From assembly GCA_032716605.1 (NCBI GenBank), contig CM064517.1:24130015-24194014 (forward strand): DNA of 64,000 nt. The letters run 5' to 3'. The DNA comes from Paralithodes platypus (Eukaryota > Arthropoda > Malacostraca > Decapoda > Lithodidae). Positions 41,593 through 52,448 of this stretch are shown here, in pieces (position 1 is the stretch's first letter; each line of letters begins with the position of its first letter). Under the pieces are notes generated by a model. That model saw nothing but the letters and a program-made list of their open reading frames with translations. It did not search any database and had not been told where the DNA came from. Made by a program: the position numbers and the translations under genes.

Positions 41593-42116
41593 TTGTTGTT
41601 GTTGTTGTTTTTCCCCAAGCTGCCTGGCCGAACAGCCCCAAGGCCCCGAGCAAGGCCAAGGCCATAACCGAGCGCCCCCACAGAACCCTCCCTGCCGACC
41701 ACATTAAAGCTTGGGTGACCGAAGCCACTCCATGGCGGGGAGCTGAGGAGGGTGCGGAAACGCCCGGGAAACCAAAGCCCCACCCAGGGCCCTGTGCCCC
41801 TCAGCAATTATGAAGAGAAAGTTGAGGGGCAAAGGAAAGATGTGACGCTTTGGCTTCCAATCTTGGTAGATTAGGAGGTCAATCCACGCAAGAGATGCCG
41901 TCACTTGAGATCTAGAAAATATATAAGTAAAAGGAACAGTCAGAGTAAGCTATGGGTATGGCAGAGATCGCTCAGTTCTCACTCTGATAGACCAGCCCAT
42001 CACCACATGACTAGAACCCAATCCTCTCAGCATCAGCAAGGAAAGGCCCTAGAAAGCCGCCTTTGGCGGGGGGATAGCTCCCCTATTTCAACCCTTTTCG
42101 GGGTTGGGCACCCGCC
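41593..42116 (-). repeat. SINE-like element with LINE C tail, copy 1
   Basis: A 524 bp non-coding unit flanked by a perfect 12-bp duplication CAATTGCCGCAG (41581-41592 and 42117-42128). Its 3' end (left, minus strand) is a (GTT)n/(AAC)n run followed by a stretch of about 80 bp (CTGCCTGGCCGAACAGCCCC and onward) that closely matches the 3' end of LINE C at 27971-28050. The 5' end forms GC-rich stems (GGCGGG...CCCGCC). A near-identical copy is at 52449-52973. Confidence 0.8.
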
Positions 42117-43611
42117 CAATTGCCGCAGTAATTGTGTTAAGAATGTCCATCCATCAGCTCTGGAACCACCAGTAGTGACTACTGTACCATTAGCCTCAGC
42201 TCCTATTCAGCCTAGACCACAATCCCCTAGTTTGTCCCGTGCTCTCCCTAGCTCCTCAGTACAACCTGTGCCCCATATTCCACCTAATTTATTCATCTCA
42301 CAAATTACACCGACGACTCTTGAAGTGGACCCAGAGGTTCCCAAAAAGCCTTTACCCTTACTTTATGGCCCCCCGAGGCAATGGCAACGGCAACGAGTTC
42401 CATGCCAAACCCCCATCGATGCAGAGACTGGATCTCTATTTCCGGTCCCTCGGAACTAAATACAGTACAAGTACAGTAATTGAAATTAACGAGCATCGGC
42501 ATTTGAGAGCTAAGGACAGCGAGGGCAGAACTTTGGACGTGGTCGTTAGCCCTTTCCCTTCAATTCATGATGTCAAATATTTTGTGTACAAACATGCACC
42601 AGCGGTGCCCTTAGGTAAATTATTAAAGCCATGGTACGATTACAACAAGATGGACGGCCATAACGCCCTTAAGCTTTTATCTACACTCTGTAGGACAGGT
42701 TGTGTTACTCAGTTGAAAGAATCCCAGACCCCTATGGTAGCTGTGTCTAACCTAGGTCATGGGCCCTGGATTGAATGGGTAGCAGAAGGGAATAAGTTTT
42801 CTTTAAGCTGTACTGATTTGTCTCCTTCAAAATTCCTTATGAGGACCATCATTTTGCGTTCTTGCATGTTTTTTTATTCGGACTCAGTCCCAGCAGAGTT
42901 CTGGGAATTTCTTAGAGGCCCTAAGATCATATGCCAATTGTTAACTGACCCTCTGCTATCTGTCCCTACCCAGGGTATGCTTGATAAAGATTTCAAACTG
43001 AGACAAAAGGCTCATAAGCTACTATCTAGCTTTATCATCAATAGTCAACTAGCTAATTGTATGCAGGAAGTGACTGATTCTATCGAGACCCCTCTCTTAT
43101 ATAAGGATGTGTCCTTGGCCAACTCTCTCATGGTAGTAAGAGATGTACGTACTGCCTTCTCTGAAGCAGCTAGGGCTCGACAGGAGTTGAGGATTTACCT
43201 AGCACGACATCTAGCTAAGGACATTAAAACTAGAATTTTGAATTCCCCTTATATTCTAATCGTCTCTTAGTAAAGAACACCTGGTCTGAGGTTCACACTC
43301 TTCTCGTCCAACCTAATGTTGTCCCCTTCAGGGCGAACTTCCTGAAAATGAAGGCACAATGTCAGTCTCGTGGCCGAGAGTCCAGAGGATGTGGTACAAC
43401 AACGAAGGGCGGTGCGCTCCTCGGTGCCACTAGCAAGAGTGGCGAACTCCACATAGGTGAACATAGGTAGGTAGGTCTACCTCACATAATCTTACAAGGG
43501 TAAGTTTTCAGACACCCTTTCGACGCTTAGGCGGCCTCAGGGGCAGAATTTTACAACAAAACTCCAGAGGTTGTGAGGGACAACAATCCTTCATGACTCC
43601 TAGGCAGAGTC

Positions 43612-44042
43612 ATAGATCTGTCTACACTAAACAAATTTATAATCAATCACACATTTTGCATACTTACAGTCAACCATATAAGGTTAACCCTGAGACCCAA
43701 CGCTTGGCTAATTAAGTTAGACCTCAGACGCTTACTGGCATGTCTCAATAGCAAGGAGATTCCAGAAGTTTCTGGCAGTGCTTTTTCAAAATTCAGCAGT
43801 GATGTTCAGTTGACTTCCTTTTGGCCTCAACCTTACTCCAAGAATGTTTACCAAATTAGTCAAGCAGGCCCTTCTCCCATTATTTCAAGAAGGCAGCAGT
43901 ATCCTCTTTTAGATGACTGGGTGGTGGTAGGCAACTCCCCTCAACAATGCATCAGCCATGCAGTCAGGGTTTTTCAACATGTAATAAATCTAGGGTTCCA
44001 AGTGAATTTAGACAAATCAATCAGGTGGATGGGACTCGTTAG
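43612..44042 (+). pseudogene. RT relic of DIRS family 4
   Basis: Translated across frames, the segment gives DLSTLNKFI, ILTVNHIRLTLRPNAW, KLDLRR, then LLDDWVVVGNSPQQCISHAV and GFQVNLDKS...RWMGLV. These follow DLSYLNLHI, LTVHQIRLTLPPGGW, SLDLTDAY, YLDDWLVVAETQQ and GFKVNLVKSN...QWIGLV of family 1 RT. The first Tyr of YLDD is replaced by Leu. No RNase H or recombinase follows. Confidence 0.65.
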
Positions 44043-44300
44043 CCTTGGTCGGCAACCCATCTAGGGGAGACAGGACTCGTCAGCCATGGACAGCAACCTG
44101 TATAGGAGAGCAAACCCCACACAAACCGCCTGCTGCCTTGCAGGCTAAGCCCCTTTGGGCAAAAGCTAGGCCCACAGCCAACAACTGTCATTGGGGGCTA
44201 GCTAGAGCAGGCACCCCACGTAAAACATACTTCAAATTCGCCTAATGGCAACTCGCTGACCTGGAGGGACCTACCTCAGGCCCAGCTCTGACCCCCTCGT

Positions 44301-44511
44301 GGTGCATTCTGGCCAGGAGGACCTAAACCTAGAGGGTACAGTGAACCCTCAAATTACGCGGGGAATGCGTACTTTGCTGTCGGCGCGTACGTTCGTTTGT
44401 GCGTACATGGGAGTTAAATATAAATGGGGAAATAGGTATTGGTCTGGGTCTGACCGAAAGTTGTACTATTTCTACCTTTTAACACCTAAAAACCACAAAT
44501 ATATAACATAT
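44301..44511. other. No gene recognised
   Basis: A lone pogo-type end (TACAGTGAACCCTCAAATTA, 44337-44356) is present without a partner. The segment ends at the gypsy LTR, which may have cut that element. Confidence 0.35.
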
Positions 44512-46017
44512 TGTAGTACTTATTTTCTTATTCCAAATATACTACTAAGGTGGGGAATTATTCGACAGTCATTTAGAAGTTCGTATACTTTATTTAACAA
44601 AACTTACTACTAACCTAGTAACTATTTCTCTGTTCGGGCCGAAATGAGTTCAAGACACAGATTGAATATTTCGTCGACCCACCATAGGTTGTACATTGGA
44701 ACTCTAGAGCTCCCGTTACCACCTATTTGGATTCTCGCTATTCAGGTATTGACTCACTTCGACTTCGATCCAAAGTCACGTTACTAGTCTCTAAAATAAT
44801 ATAGTTTTACCGGGCCCTGATGTGTCTACTCCAGAGACCAGGGCATTAATAAATCTGACCTTTATTTCCCTATATAGAACAAGAGATTTATTCTTAACTA
44901 AACTCCAAAATAAGATAACTTTACCTGGCCCTACCGTGTCTACTCAGAGACCAGAGCGTTACTACATTTGACCTCGATTTCCCTATCTATAACACTCTGA
45001 GATTATATGTTCTCTTAACCCTATACAATATATTTACTCACAAGACCAGGGTGTTACTACACTTGACCTCAATTGCCCTATCTAGAGCACTCTTAGGTTA
45101 TATGTTCTCTTAACCCTGTTACCAATAAGTCATATGTCACATATACCACTTATTCAATAATAAAACTCAGTAAATGGCTTAATATGATCAGTACCTCAAA
45201 ACCCCTACAAGAACAAGAGTCACCGCCTTATCCTCTACATAGATTCTATGATTACATTATTATCCTGGACTTAATGCTCGTAACGCTTACCACGAAACTG
45301 ACCGAATATTCCTTCAAACAATATAATTGATAATGTTTCCTTTATAACAAAAGATTTCGTAGATCATACGGACTAGTGTCCTCCCTACCTATTTCTCAAA
45401 CTAAAGCTGATCTAATTGCAACTATTCTTTATTTCCCCTGAGCCTTATAGTTGCTTCTCTATTTAAGAATTATCCCCTCTTACTTTAATTTTAATATCTA
45501 TTTGCTGTCCTACCAGATCCTATACTATTGATAGCTAATCGGCATGGAGCCTTCTCTATCAAGAATAACTATTATCTTATTAACACATCATCATTTTATT
45601 GATGTATATAAGTCTAGTATCTTTCTCTTTAGTTTGTCCTATAAGAACACATCAATTATTATTTATGGAACCACTGGGTTAGTCAAGCATTTTCTCTCTT
45701 TCTTTCACCACCTCAGAGCTGGCCAATAGCTCAACTGGAAATCTTCGCTCCCATCTACTGTCTGTCGTCCCTCTTGAACCGCTTGGCTGTAGGTATGCAA
45801 GCCAGCGATGTAACGACAGGCGGCCGGATACTGAAGGTGTATCCACCTAGTAGGGGAGAGCGATGCTAGGCCCGAGGTGGACTTTACTGGAATAAGTGAT
45901 TAGGGCTGGTAGGCTGGAATAAGTGGATCCGAGGTTCCCTGAGTGCCCAAGCGAGAGAGAGAATGTGGGTTGCAAGAAGTAAGCCCAGTGGAGTCCGAGA
46001 GGTGAATGACCCCGGCA
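44512..46017 (-). repeat. Gypsy 3' LTR
   Basis: About 1.5 kb, running TG...CA on the minus strand (TGCCGGGG to GTACTACA). The right limit was set by the polypurine tract at 46018. The inner part has three tandem units of about 100 bp beginning ACCAGGGC/ACCAGAGC (44833, 44950, 45045). Confidence 0.8.
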
Positions 46018-46034
46018 ACCTCCCCCACCCCCTT
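46018..46034 (-). other. Gypsy polypurine tract
   Basis: The minus strand reads AAGGGGGTGGGGGAGGT directly before the TG of the 3' LTR. This is the expected primer for plus-strand DNA synthesis of an LTR element. Confidence 0.65.
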
Positions 46035-46283
46035 GATATAGTCCCGCCTCCCGCTCTCCGGCACTGTGATTGGCGGAGCCGCCCGCTCGGCCGTGCAACG
46101 TTCTGGCCGCACGACTTTAATATTCCTACCCTTCGCCTCCACTCTTCTCTCTCCATAATACGTTCCTGGAAGCTGGTTGCGAATGTCTTTTAGTGGCTTA
46201 CGGGAGTATAGGGCTGGCACTGATGCATTAGACCCATTGCAACCAGAGGAAACGGCCTGTGAAAAGAGCGAGAGCGAGTTTAA

Positions 46284-46763
46284 CCCTTCCTGTCCGGTTA
46301 TCATTTTAAAATGACACCACGAAATAAGGGCAGGTGCCCGGGTGTCCTTTCAGGACTTTTAAGCTTGAAAGCCTATTCAGCTTGGTCTGAACGCCGTGCG
46401 TCCGATGCATGTAAACAAAGCCGATCGTTGCATCACCGCACCTCCGAAAACAAGAAGGAGAAGACTCGTTTGTTATTGTATGTCTGTATGTCGTTGTTTA
46501 AGTAGTGAAAAGATCGTCGTATTGCTAACATCGCCTGAAAATGCTCTCCACTGAAATCGTCATCACAACTGAACCAGTTGACTTAGAGAGCACTACTCAA
46601 CGCCAGTCTACAGATTGGAAACCGCACTACATTTATAGATGCGTGGGAAATTTCTAGCAGTTAAAATTAACTAAAATACGGTAGCCTAGGCCTAGACGTT
46701 TTTCAGCCAGATCCCCCGGGTAGCCCACCCTGTCCTTTGGAGATACAGCCCGAGCCAGGAGGG
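46284..46763. mobile_element. TTAA-flanked MITE (M1)
   Basis: A 480 bp non-coding unit with TTAA on both sides (46280-46283 and 46764-46767) and ends CCCTTCCTG / CCCTCCTGG. TTAA targets and CCCT ends point to the piggyBac superfamily. It shares most of its sequence, in the opposite orientation, with M3 at 55739-56216. Confidence 0.75.
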
Positions 46764-46767
46764 TTAA

Positions 46768-47275
46768 ATGTGAGGCGGTACACATAGCCGTCAGCTCCGA
46801 AAACGGAGGCTTCTGATTGATCGGCCGGGAAGGCGTGGCATGTTTACTCCTGGAGCCCGGAATGTCAAACTCAGCTGGTTTAAAGGGAAGTTTAAAGGGA
46901 GCGTGTTGATTGGCTGGCGGCCTTTTTACCTTATCACTCCCTACTAAATTAAGGCGAGCTCCTGATCGCCGTAATACCATTCCTTTGAAATCCCTACCAT
47001 CACTCTGCCAATCCACCAGTCCACTATGTTCACAAATATATCTGTGTAACTGTAGTGCTAGATTTTGATTCCCAACCGTAGTTTAGCCAATAGGACTTGC
47101 CCCGGTTACTGAGGAGTTGCTTGAATGCTCTTGTAGTTTGCACTCTCTGTCCCTTTCCATCGACCAGGGCTATTAGGCGGCGGAGCCGGTAATGAGGGTC
47201 AGTTGGGAGAGGCATGGGGCCTTTCAACTGGCAGGCACGCGCCTCGGGGGTCTTATTTATACCCTCGTCCGGATA
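46768..47275 (-). pseudogene. Gypsy 3' region, unidentified coding remnant
   Basis: Two adjacent minus-strand frames (47227-47030, then 47016 into M1) encode VQTTRAFKQLLSNRGKSYW, LVDWQSDGRDFKGMVLRRSG and KLPFKPAEFDIPGSRS. The segment lies between the integrase end and the polypurine tract, where some gypsy elements carry an additional gene. No signal peptide, membrane segment or other known motif was seen, so no function is proposed. Confidence 0.4.
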
Positions 47276-47351
47276 CCTAATTGCCTAATTGTATTTACCT
47301 AATTGTAGTTTACAGGAGTTGAGCTAAGCTCGTGTTGTCCCGTCTCTCAGT

Positions 47352-50300
47352 CTACTTTTTATCCAATTTTTTCTTGAAAATATGGATGTTCCTTGCCCCT
47401 ACCACCTCCTCCTCCAGCCCATTCCATTTGTCAATACATCTATAGGGGAAGCTAAACTTCCTGATATCGTTCTTGTAGGTAGGTCTTTTTACTTTGTAGC
47501 TGTGGCCTCTAGTTATTCCTATATCCATAATTAATATATCCTCCCTATCCAGCCCCTGGGTACATTTGTACATCATTATCATGTCTCCCCTTTCTCTCCA
47601 CTCTTTTAGACTCGGTAGATTTAATTTATCTAGCCTCCCTTCATATGGCAGTTCTCTGAGACTTGGAACCAATCTAGTGACTGCTCTCTGGATTCTTTCT
47701 AACTTGTGAACATGCTTCTTTAGATGCGGGGACCACACCACTGCTGCATACTCCAATCTTGGTCTAATCATACTCTTCATAATTTTCGCTACCATGGTCT
47801 CATCCAAGTAGTTCAGAGCAACTTTCATATTCCCGGCCATTGCATACATTCCGCTAAAGAGCTTGTTAATATGTTTCTCTGGCGACAAATTATCTTGTAT
47901 AATCAACCCTAAATCTTTTTCTTTTTCGGGCTTGCTAATTATATTATCTCCCATCCTGTACTCCCAATTTGGTCTATTCACACTTCTTCCCATATTTAAC
48001 ACCTTACGAGCGGCCTATGCGGTTTATTTATGTGTACCGCCCAGCGGGGTGTTTTTAGCCAAAATAGGGCTGTTTACGTGATCATTTTCATGCCTAAATA
48101 AGACCCAGAACGTAAAACAAGTACCTATCCCTGAAAGGGCATAAACAGAGCTTTCGAATGACACCATAACGATCCTTGTATGATGGATAGTTTTCTTGCA
48201 ATAACCGTGCAACGCGAGTGCAAAAAGCAGGTAATTCGGTACTTTCGGTACATAATTGAGTATGTAGCGAGTGAGAGAGGGAGGAGGGAGCTGAGATTTG
48301 TGTCAGTAGGTTCGCCGCGGTGGTCTGGAGCAGTCATACGCTCGCTAGTCTCCTGCCACCACTTGTCTCTCTCTCTCAGCCACATTACGTGCTGAAATTG
48401 CCACTCGAGTTATGTCGAGCACCGCCACATAGTCCAGCTTTATTTAACTCGACTTATGTTGCTCGCCGCTAAATAAGGGTTAACACATGGCATTTACTTA
48501 TATTAAATTTCATTTTCCACTTGGTGCTCCATTCGTATATTTTATCTAAATCCCCTTGCAGCTCCTCACAACTACTTTTATTTGTTATTTGTCTCATAAT
48601 TTTTACGTCATCTGCAAACATTGACATGTAAGAGTTTATGCCTATCGGCAGGTCATTCACGTACATAAGGAACATGAGAGGTGCCAACACAGATCCCTGC
48701 GGCACACCACTCTCAACTTTCCGCCACGATGAGTAAGTTCCTCTAATGTTGGTCCTCATTTCCCTATCTGTTAAATAGCTCTCCATCCATTTCAGCAAAC
48801 TCCCCCTGACACATCCTAGCGTCTCAAGCTTAGATAACAATCTCTTATGTGGTACCTTATCGAATGCTTTGGAAAGGTCTAAGAAGACGCAGTCCACCCA
48901 TCCGCCTCTCTCTTGGAGTACATCTATCACCCTACTGTAATAACATAGCAAACTGGTAACACAAGATGTCCCTTCTCTGAATCCAAATTGCTTTGCGGTT
49001 ATTATCTTCTTTCTCTCCAACATTTTCATCCATCTCTTCCTAATTAACTTTTCACAAATCTTGCATACAATACTAGTAAGTGAAACTGGTCTATAGTTTA
49101 GAGGGTCCTCAGGGTTTCCATTCTTGTATATCGGAATGATATTAGCTCTTTTCCATTCAACAGGAACCTGTCCTTTATCTAAGGAAGCTTGAATTATGTC
49201 CCTCACTGGCTCCACTAATTGCTCTGCACACTCCTTTAAAACCCAGGCAAACACTTCATCCGGTCCCATAGCTTTCCTTACTTCAAGTCCTCTCATCGCA
49301 GATAACAGCTCATCTCTAGTTATTTCAATCTTACTAAGACCACTCTCCAGTACTCCCGTCTGTGGTTCGTCAAAACCTTCCTCTCTAGTAAAAACTGACC
49401 CCAATTTGTTATTCATTACCTCACACATGTCCGATACATTTTCATACGTCCTAGCATCAACTCTTAATTTAGTAATTTGTTTCTTTACCTTCAACTTACT
49501 GTTTATATATTTATAAAATAATCTAGGGTCACTTTCACATATATTTACTATGTTCTTCTCATAGTTCATTTTAACTTGCCTAATTATGTTAACATATCTA
49601 TTCCTCTCCTGTTTATATTTATTCCGATTACTCTCAGTGTTCCTTCTTCTTAATCTAGCCCAAGCTGCATCACGCCTACCCAAAGCTCTTTTGCATTTCA
49701 AATTAAACCAATCTTTCTGCTTAGTAAAATTTCCAGTTTTATATCTTGGGACAAACAGATTGGTTCCTACTCTATAAATTTCGAGGAATCTACTATATTT
49801 ACCTTGTACGTCCCGTTCCTTCAAAATAAGATCCCAATCTACTCCCTCTAAATATATTTTCAAGGATACATAATCAGCTTTACTATAATTTAATCTGTCA
49901 TTTATGTAGCTATTGTCTAATCTATTGGCATTACTCGAGGTCAACTTCCATTTTAGTAATAGGTGATCACTTTTACCTACAGGACATAGATAGTTTATAT
50001 CACTAATTTCGTGAGGATCTTTTGTAAAAATCTGATCGAGTTTAGAAGGTTCGTTATTACCCCTCATTCTTGTATTTTCCTTCACATGTTGTGCAAGTAC
50101 ATTTTCCGTAACCAACTCCACTAGCCGACTTCCCCAAGATCTCTGATTTTGCCCTGCATCTCCCGATTCCCAATCAACCTCACTACAGTTGAAATCTCCT
50201 ACCAAGATCAATCGATTCTTCCTTAAAAGCAATCTTCTCAACGACTGAATCATGTCCTCTACCATCTCCTCAAACTCCAACTCCCTCCATGCTCTGGTCT

Positions 50301-50931
50301 TTGGTGGCATGTAAGCTACTGCTATGTCTAGCTTTTTTCCTTCTATATCATTGAGTTCAACTGCCATTATTTCTGCCTTGTCATTATTTAACTCCACGTG
50401 CTTTGCTGTCATAGGGTTCTTAACTAATACTGCCACTCCACCTCCCCTTTTACCCTTTCTATCATTTCTCCATATATTATATCCTTCACTAAACACTATG
50501 TTGCTGTCAAAGTCCTGGTTCAGCTTTGTCTCTGTCAAACAGACTATCTGTGGTTGATCTTTTCTTAATATATTATCTAACTCTACCTTTTTACTGTTTA
50601 TTCCATCTATATTAGTGTAGTAGCACAGTATATTTGAATCCACCTCCTTGTTTCTCTTCCCTCTCTGCCTCCTACCAGGTTCACCTCCTCCTCCATCCCT
50701 TCCCTGACCCAGTTCCACCTCCCCCGCTAATTCTATTCTCCTCCCCCCTCTCTCTCCCTCTGTTCCACCCTCTCTCTCCGGTCCCCTGCTCCCTGCATTA
50801 TCTCTCGCTCCGTCTCCTTGCTTTGACTTCGTACTTGTCTCTCTGTCTCTTTCCCTATCACTCCTCTTACTTTCGGTTCTTGGTGGCTCCTGATGTACCT
50901 CTTCCTTACTTGCCCTTCCCTTATTCTCCAA
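47352..50931 (-). pseudogene. CR1-like LINE ORF2, split by a MITE
   Basis: The first part (50931-48484) has the endonuclease (YYTNIDGINSKK, TETKL, GGGVAVLVKN, LVGDFNCSEVDW, GKSDHLLLKW) and RT (IIPIYKNGNPEDPLNYRPVSL, FREGTSC, VFLDLSKAFDKVPH, SGVPQGSVLAPL, MFADDVKI with the catalytic Asp pair). After the MITE the frame resumes at 48002 with MGRSVNRPNWEY, KDLGLIIQDNLSPEKH, MIRPRLEYAAVVWSPH and RGDMIMMYKCTQG. The true start is uncertain because the frame overlaps the end of ORF1 by 199 bases. Apart from the MITE no stop or shift was found. Confidence 0.85.
48000..48479. mobile_element. TTAA-flanked MITE (M2)
   Basis: A 480 bp unit inserted in the RT of the CR1-like LINE. TTAA flanks both sides (47996-47999 and 48480-48483); the repeated string TTAACAC is also compatible with a 7-bp duplication. 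The ends pair imperfectly (CACCTTACGAGCGGC versus CCCTTATTTAGCGGC). A GGGTGTTTT(T)AGCC motif near one end resembles M1 and M3, so it may be a diverged relative. Confidence 0.65.
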
Positions 50932-51700
50932 AAAAAAATCTTCTTTTGCTCTTCAGACAACTTTCCATTCTCTTCATCAGCCTTAGCTTGGAGTTCCCTT
51001 AACTGCTCTCGTTCTTCTACACTTAGGTCCTTTTTTACCCTTATATGATTCAGCTCTGTCGAATTTAATTTCCAGCTCACATTGGCTACTGCTTCTGCTG
51101 TTGACCTAAACTTTAGTTCCACTCTTAGTGGTCTCATCTCGCCCTTCTTATATATTCCTAACCTTCTCACCTCCTCCAGTTCTTTTACCCATCCATAACC
51201 CTCGTCTAAGTAATCCAGTATCCCCTTGACTTTCACAACATCCCTTTCCTTTCTTACCTTCATATCTGCCAGGTGCTCTTCCACATCTCCAAAGATTACT
51301 ACACACTTACCTCTATCTATTGTCTCTCTCACTACCTTCTCTTTCTTCTTTAAAACTTGCACTACATTTTTTTCAAACTCTTTCTTTTCCTTTTCTCTCT
51401 CTTCCTTCTGCTCCTTCACAATTTCTTCAAGGGCTACCATCGTGGCACTCTCTACCCTTGTCCACTCATTTTTTACCTCACTAATTCCTTTTACTTCCTC
51501 ACTCAGGTGGCCCTCATATTCCTTAAGCTGAGCCTTGAGTGCCACATTTTCCGCCGCTAACTCGTCTACTCTGGCCATCACTGCCTCTAGGCTGTCACTT
51601 ACTGGCCTAGGCCTATCCACCCCGCTAGTAACGCCACACATATCGGACAAAACTTCTACTTTAGCCCCTAACTCCTTCCTCCAATTTTCCATCACTCCCC
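50733..51700 (-). CDS. CR1-like LINE ORF1
   Basis: The frame 51791-50733 (352 codons) holds a Lys/Glu-rich coiled coil (ARVDELAAENVALKAQLKEY, EEIVKEQKEEREKEKKEFE), a basic strand-forming region (KCVVIFGDVEEH), an RRM-like part (MRPLRVELKFRSTAEAVANV) and a basic C-terminus. The order matches ORF1 of the LINE at 8651-10273. The first about 30 codons (SGRISRP region) look like gypsy sequence, so the real LINE start is probably a later Met or a lost one. It presumably binds the LINE RNA. Confidence 0.65.
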
Positions 51701-52448
51701 TCCATCTCACAAGACCCATCAATTGTTTTTTCATACTTGCTAATGGACGGCTAATTCTACCACTGCGTGTAATTGTTTCTGCGGGACCCATTGGCTTAGA
51801 TAACTTTGCTAGACTCTTACCCGGGAAGTTAATCGTTCGGTTCTCTTGGGACTCCTTTAATTTAGTTGAAGGAGAGCCATGTGGGTTTTTATCCTCAGGA
51901 AATACGTCTTTTTCCCTTACTTCTGCTCGGAAAAACTCTTCCTCACTACTTAAGGTCTTATTGAAATCTCTCGGGAGGTCTGAAACTTCGCTTTCGGGGA
52001 CCGTAGACTTATCATCATTGGTACCTTCACAGTGATCTCTCTAACAACTTGTCGTAGTTTCCTCGTCTCCCCCATCCTCCTCTTGCCCGGACCCAGAAAG
52101 ACTCTCGTTTGGCTTGCGATTAAAAGACCACCAGAACGGAGAGTCCTCAGTATAAGTCCTTCTCAGATTGGGACCTTCAGTGTTGCGTCGAGGTGAGGGT
52201 GTATTAGGGTTATCCGCCCCAATTTCTATCTCCTCCTCACTACTCCACTCGCTCAGGTCTGGCGGTAAAATACCCTCATACCATTTGGTATGACGGATAT
52301 GGGTAGCCGACACAATACCTCCATGATGCAAGTATAACACTTGGTATGGCCCGTTTATCTCCACAACCCGGAAGGGACCCTCGTATTTCTCTTCCAGCTT
52401 ACCAGCTCGGGTGGGATCATGTCTCTTTACCAGAATATATTCCCCCCG
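51701..52448 (-). pseudogene. Gypsy pol, integrase C-terminal part
   Basis: From the SINE border the frame gives GEYILVKRHDPTRAGKLEEKYEGPFRV and HHGGIVSATHIRHTKWYEG, the chromodomain-less C-terminal part of a gypsy integrase, followed by an acidic Ser-rich tail that stops at 52041. Further on, the frame to 51720 contains ITRSGRISRP, a basic motif common near gypsy pol ends. The link between the two parts is not certain. Confidence 0.65.

Larger units (their letters stand above)
39612..43270 (+). pseudogene. Gag-like gene of DIRS family 4, split and shifted
   Basis: The first part (39612-39893) is acidic (SPQKPLIPIVPLTIRDDND to DQGDYAEEIY) and continues after a shift to about 40122. After the nested insertions it resumes at 42117 with PLPLLYGPPRQW and SLFPVPRN. 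These match PLLYGPDESW and ELPVPREW of family 1 Gag. Then follow LRAKDSEGRTLDVVV, DVKYFVYKHAPAVP, NLGHGPWIEWVAEGNKF and VRDVRTAFSEAARARQELR, aligning to YFVYASKP, LGPGPWVDWEVEAQNF and LGDIRTALLEAVRARQDLR. The call is secure from block order; the start and true N-terminus are unknown. Confidence 0.75.
39612..44300 (+). mobile_element. DIRS family 4, decayed, plus strand
   Basis: Remains of a DIRS-like element in the opposite orientation to copies 1 and 2. Gag blocks and an RT relic with LLDDWVVVG follow in the right order, but no recombinase and no terminal repeats were recognised. About 2 kb of nested insertions (40123-42116) split gag. Many stops and shifts mark it as old. Confidence 0.7.
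47276..51700 (-). mobile_element. CR1-like LINE (copy 2), nearly full length
   Basis: A non-LTR retrotransposon inserted in the 3' part of gypsy. ORF1 (to 50733) is followed by ORF2 with endonuclease and RT, and the 3' end carries repeated AATTAGG/CCTAATT motifs (47276-47310). The only clear break in ORF2 is the MITE at 48000-48479. The 5' border near 51700 is approximate, because the ORF1 frame runs on into gypsy coding sequence. Confidence 0.85.

Noticed and set aside
44337..44356. A second lone pogo-type end
   Set aside because: No partner end; it may have been cut by the gypsy LTR, but this cannot be shown.
45900..46304. A 134-codon frame in the gypsy LTR and 3' end
   Set aside because: It crosses the LTR border and polypurine tract, which are non-coding in gypsy elements, and overlaps other equally long frames.
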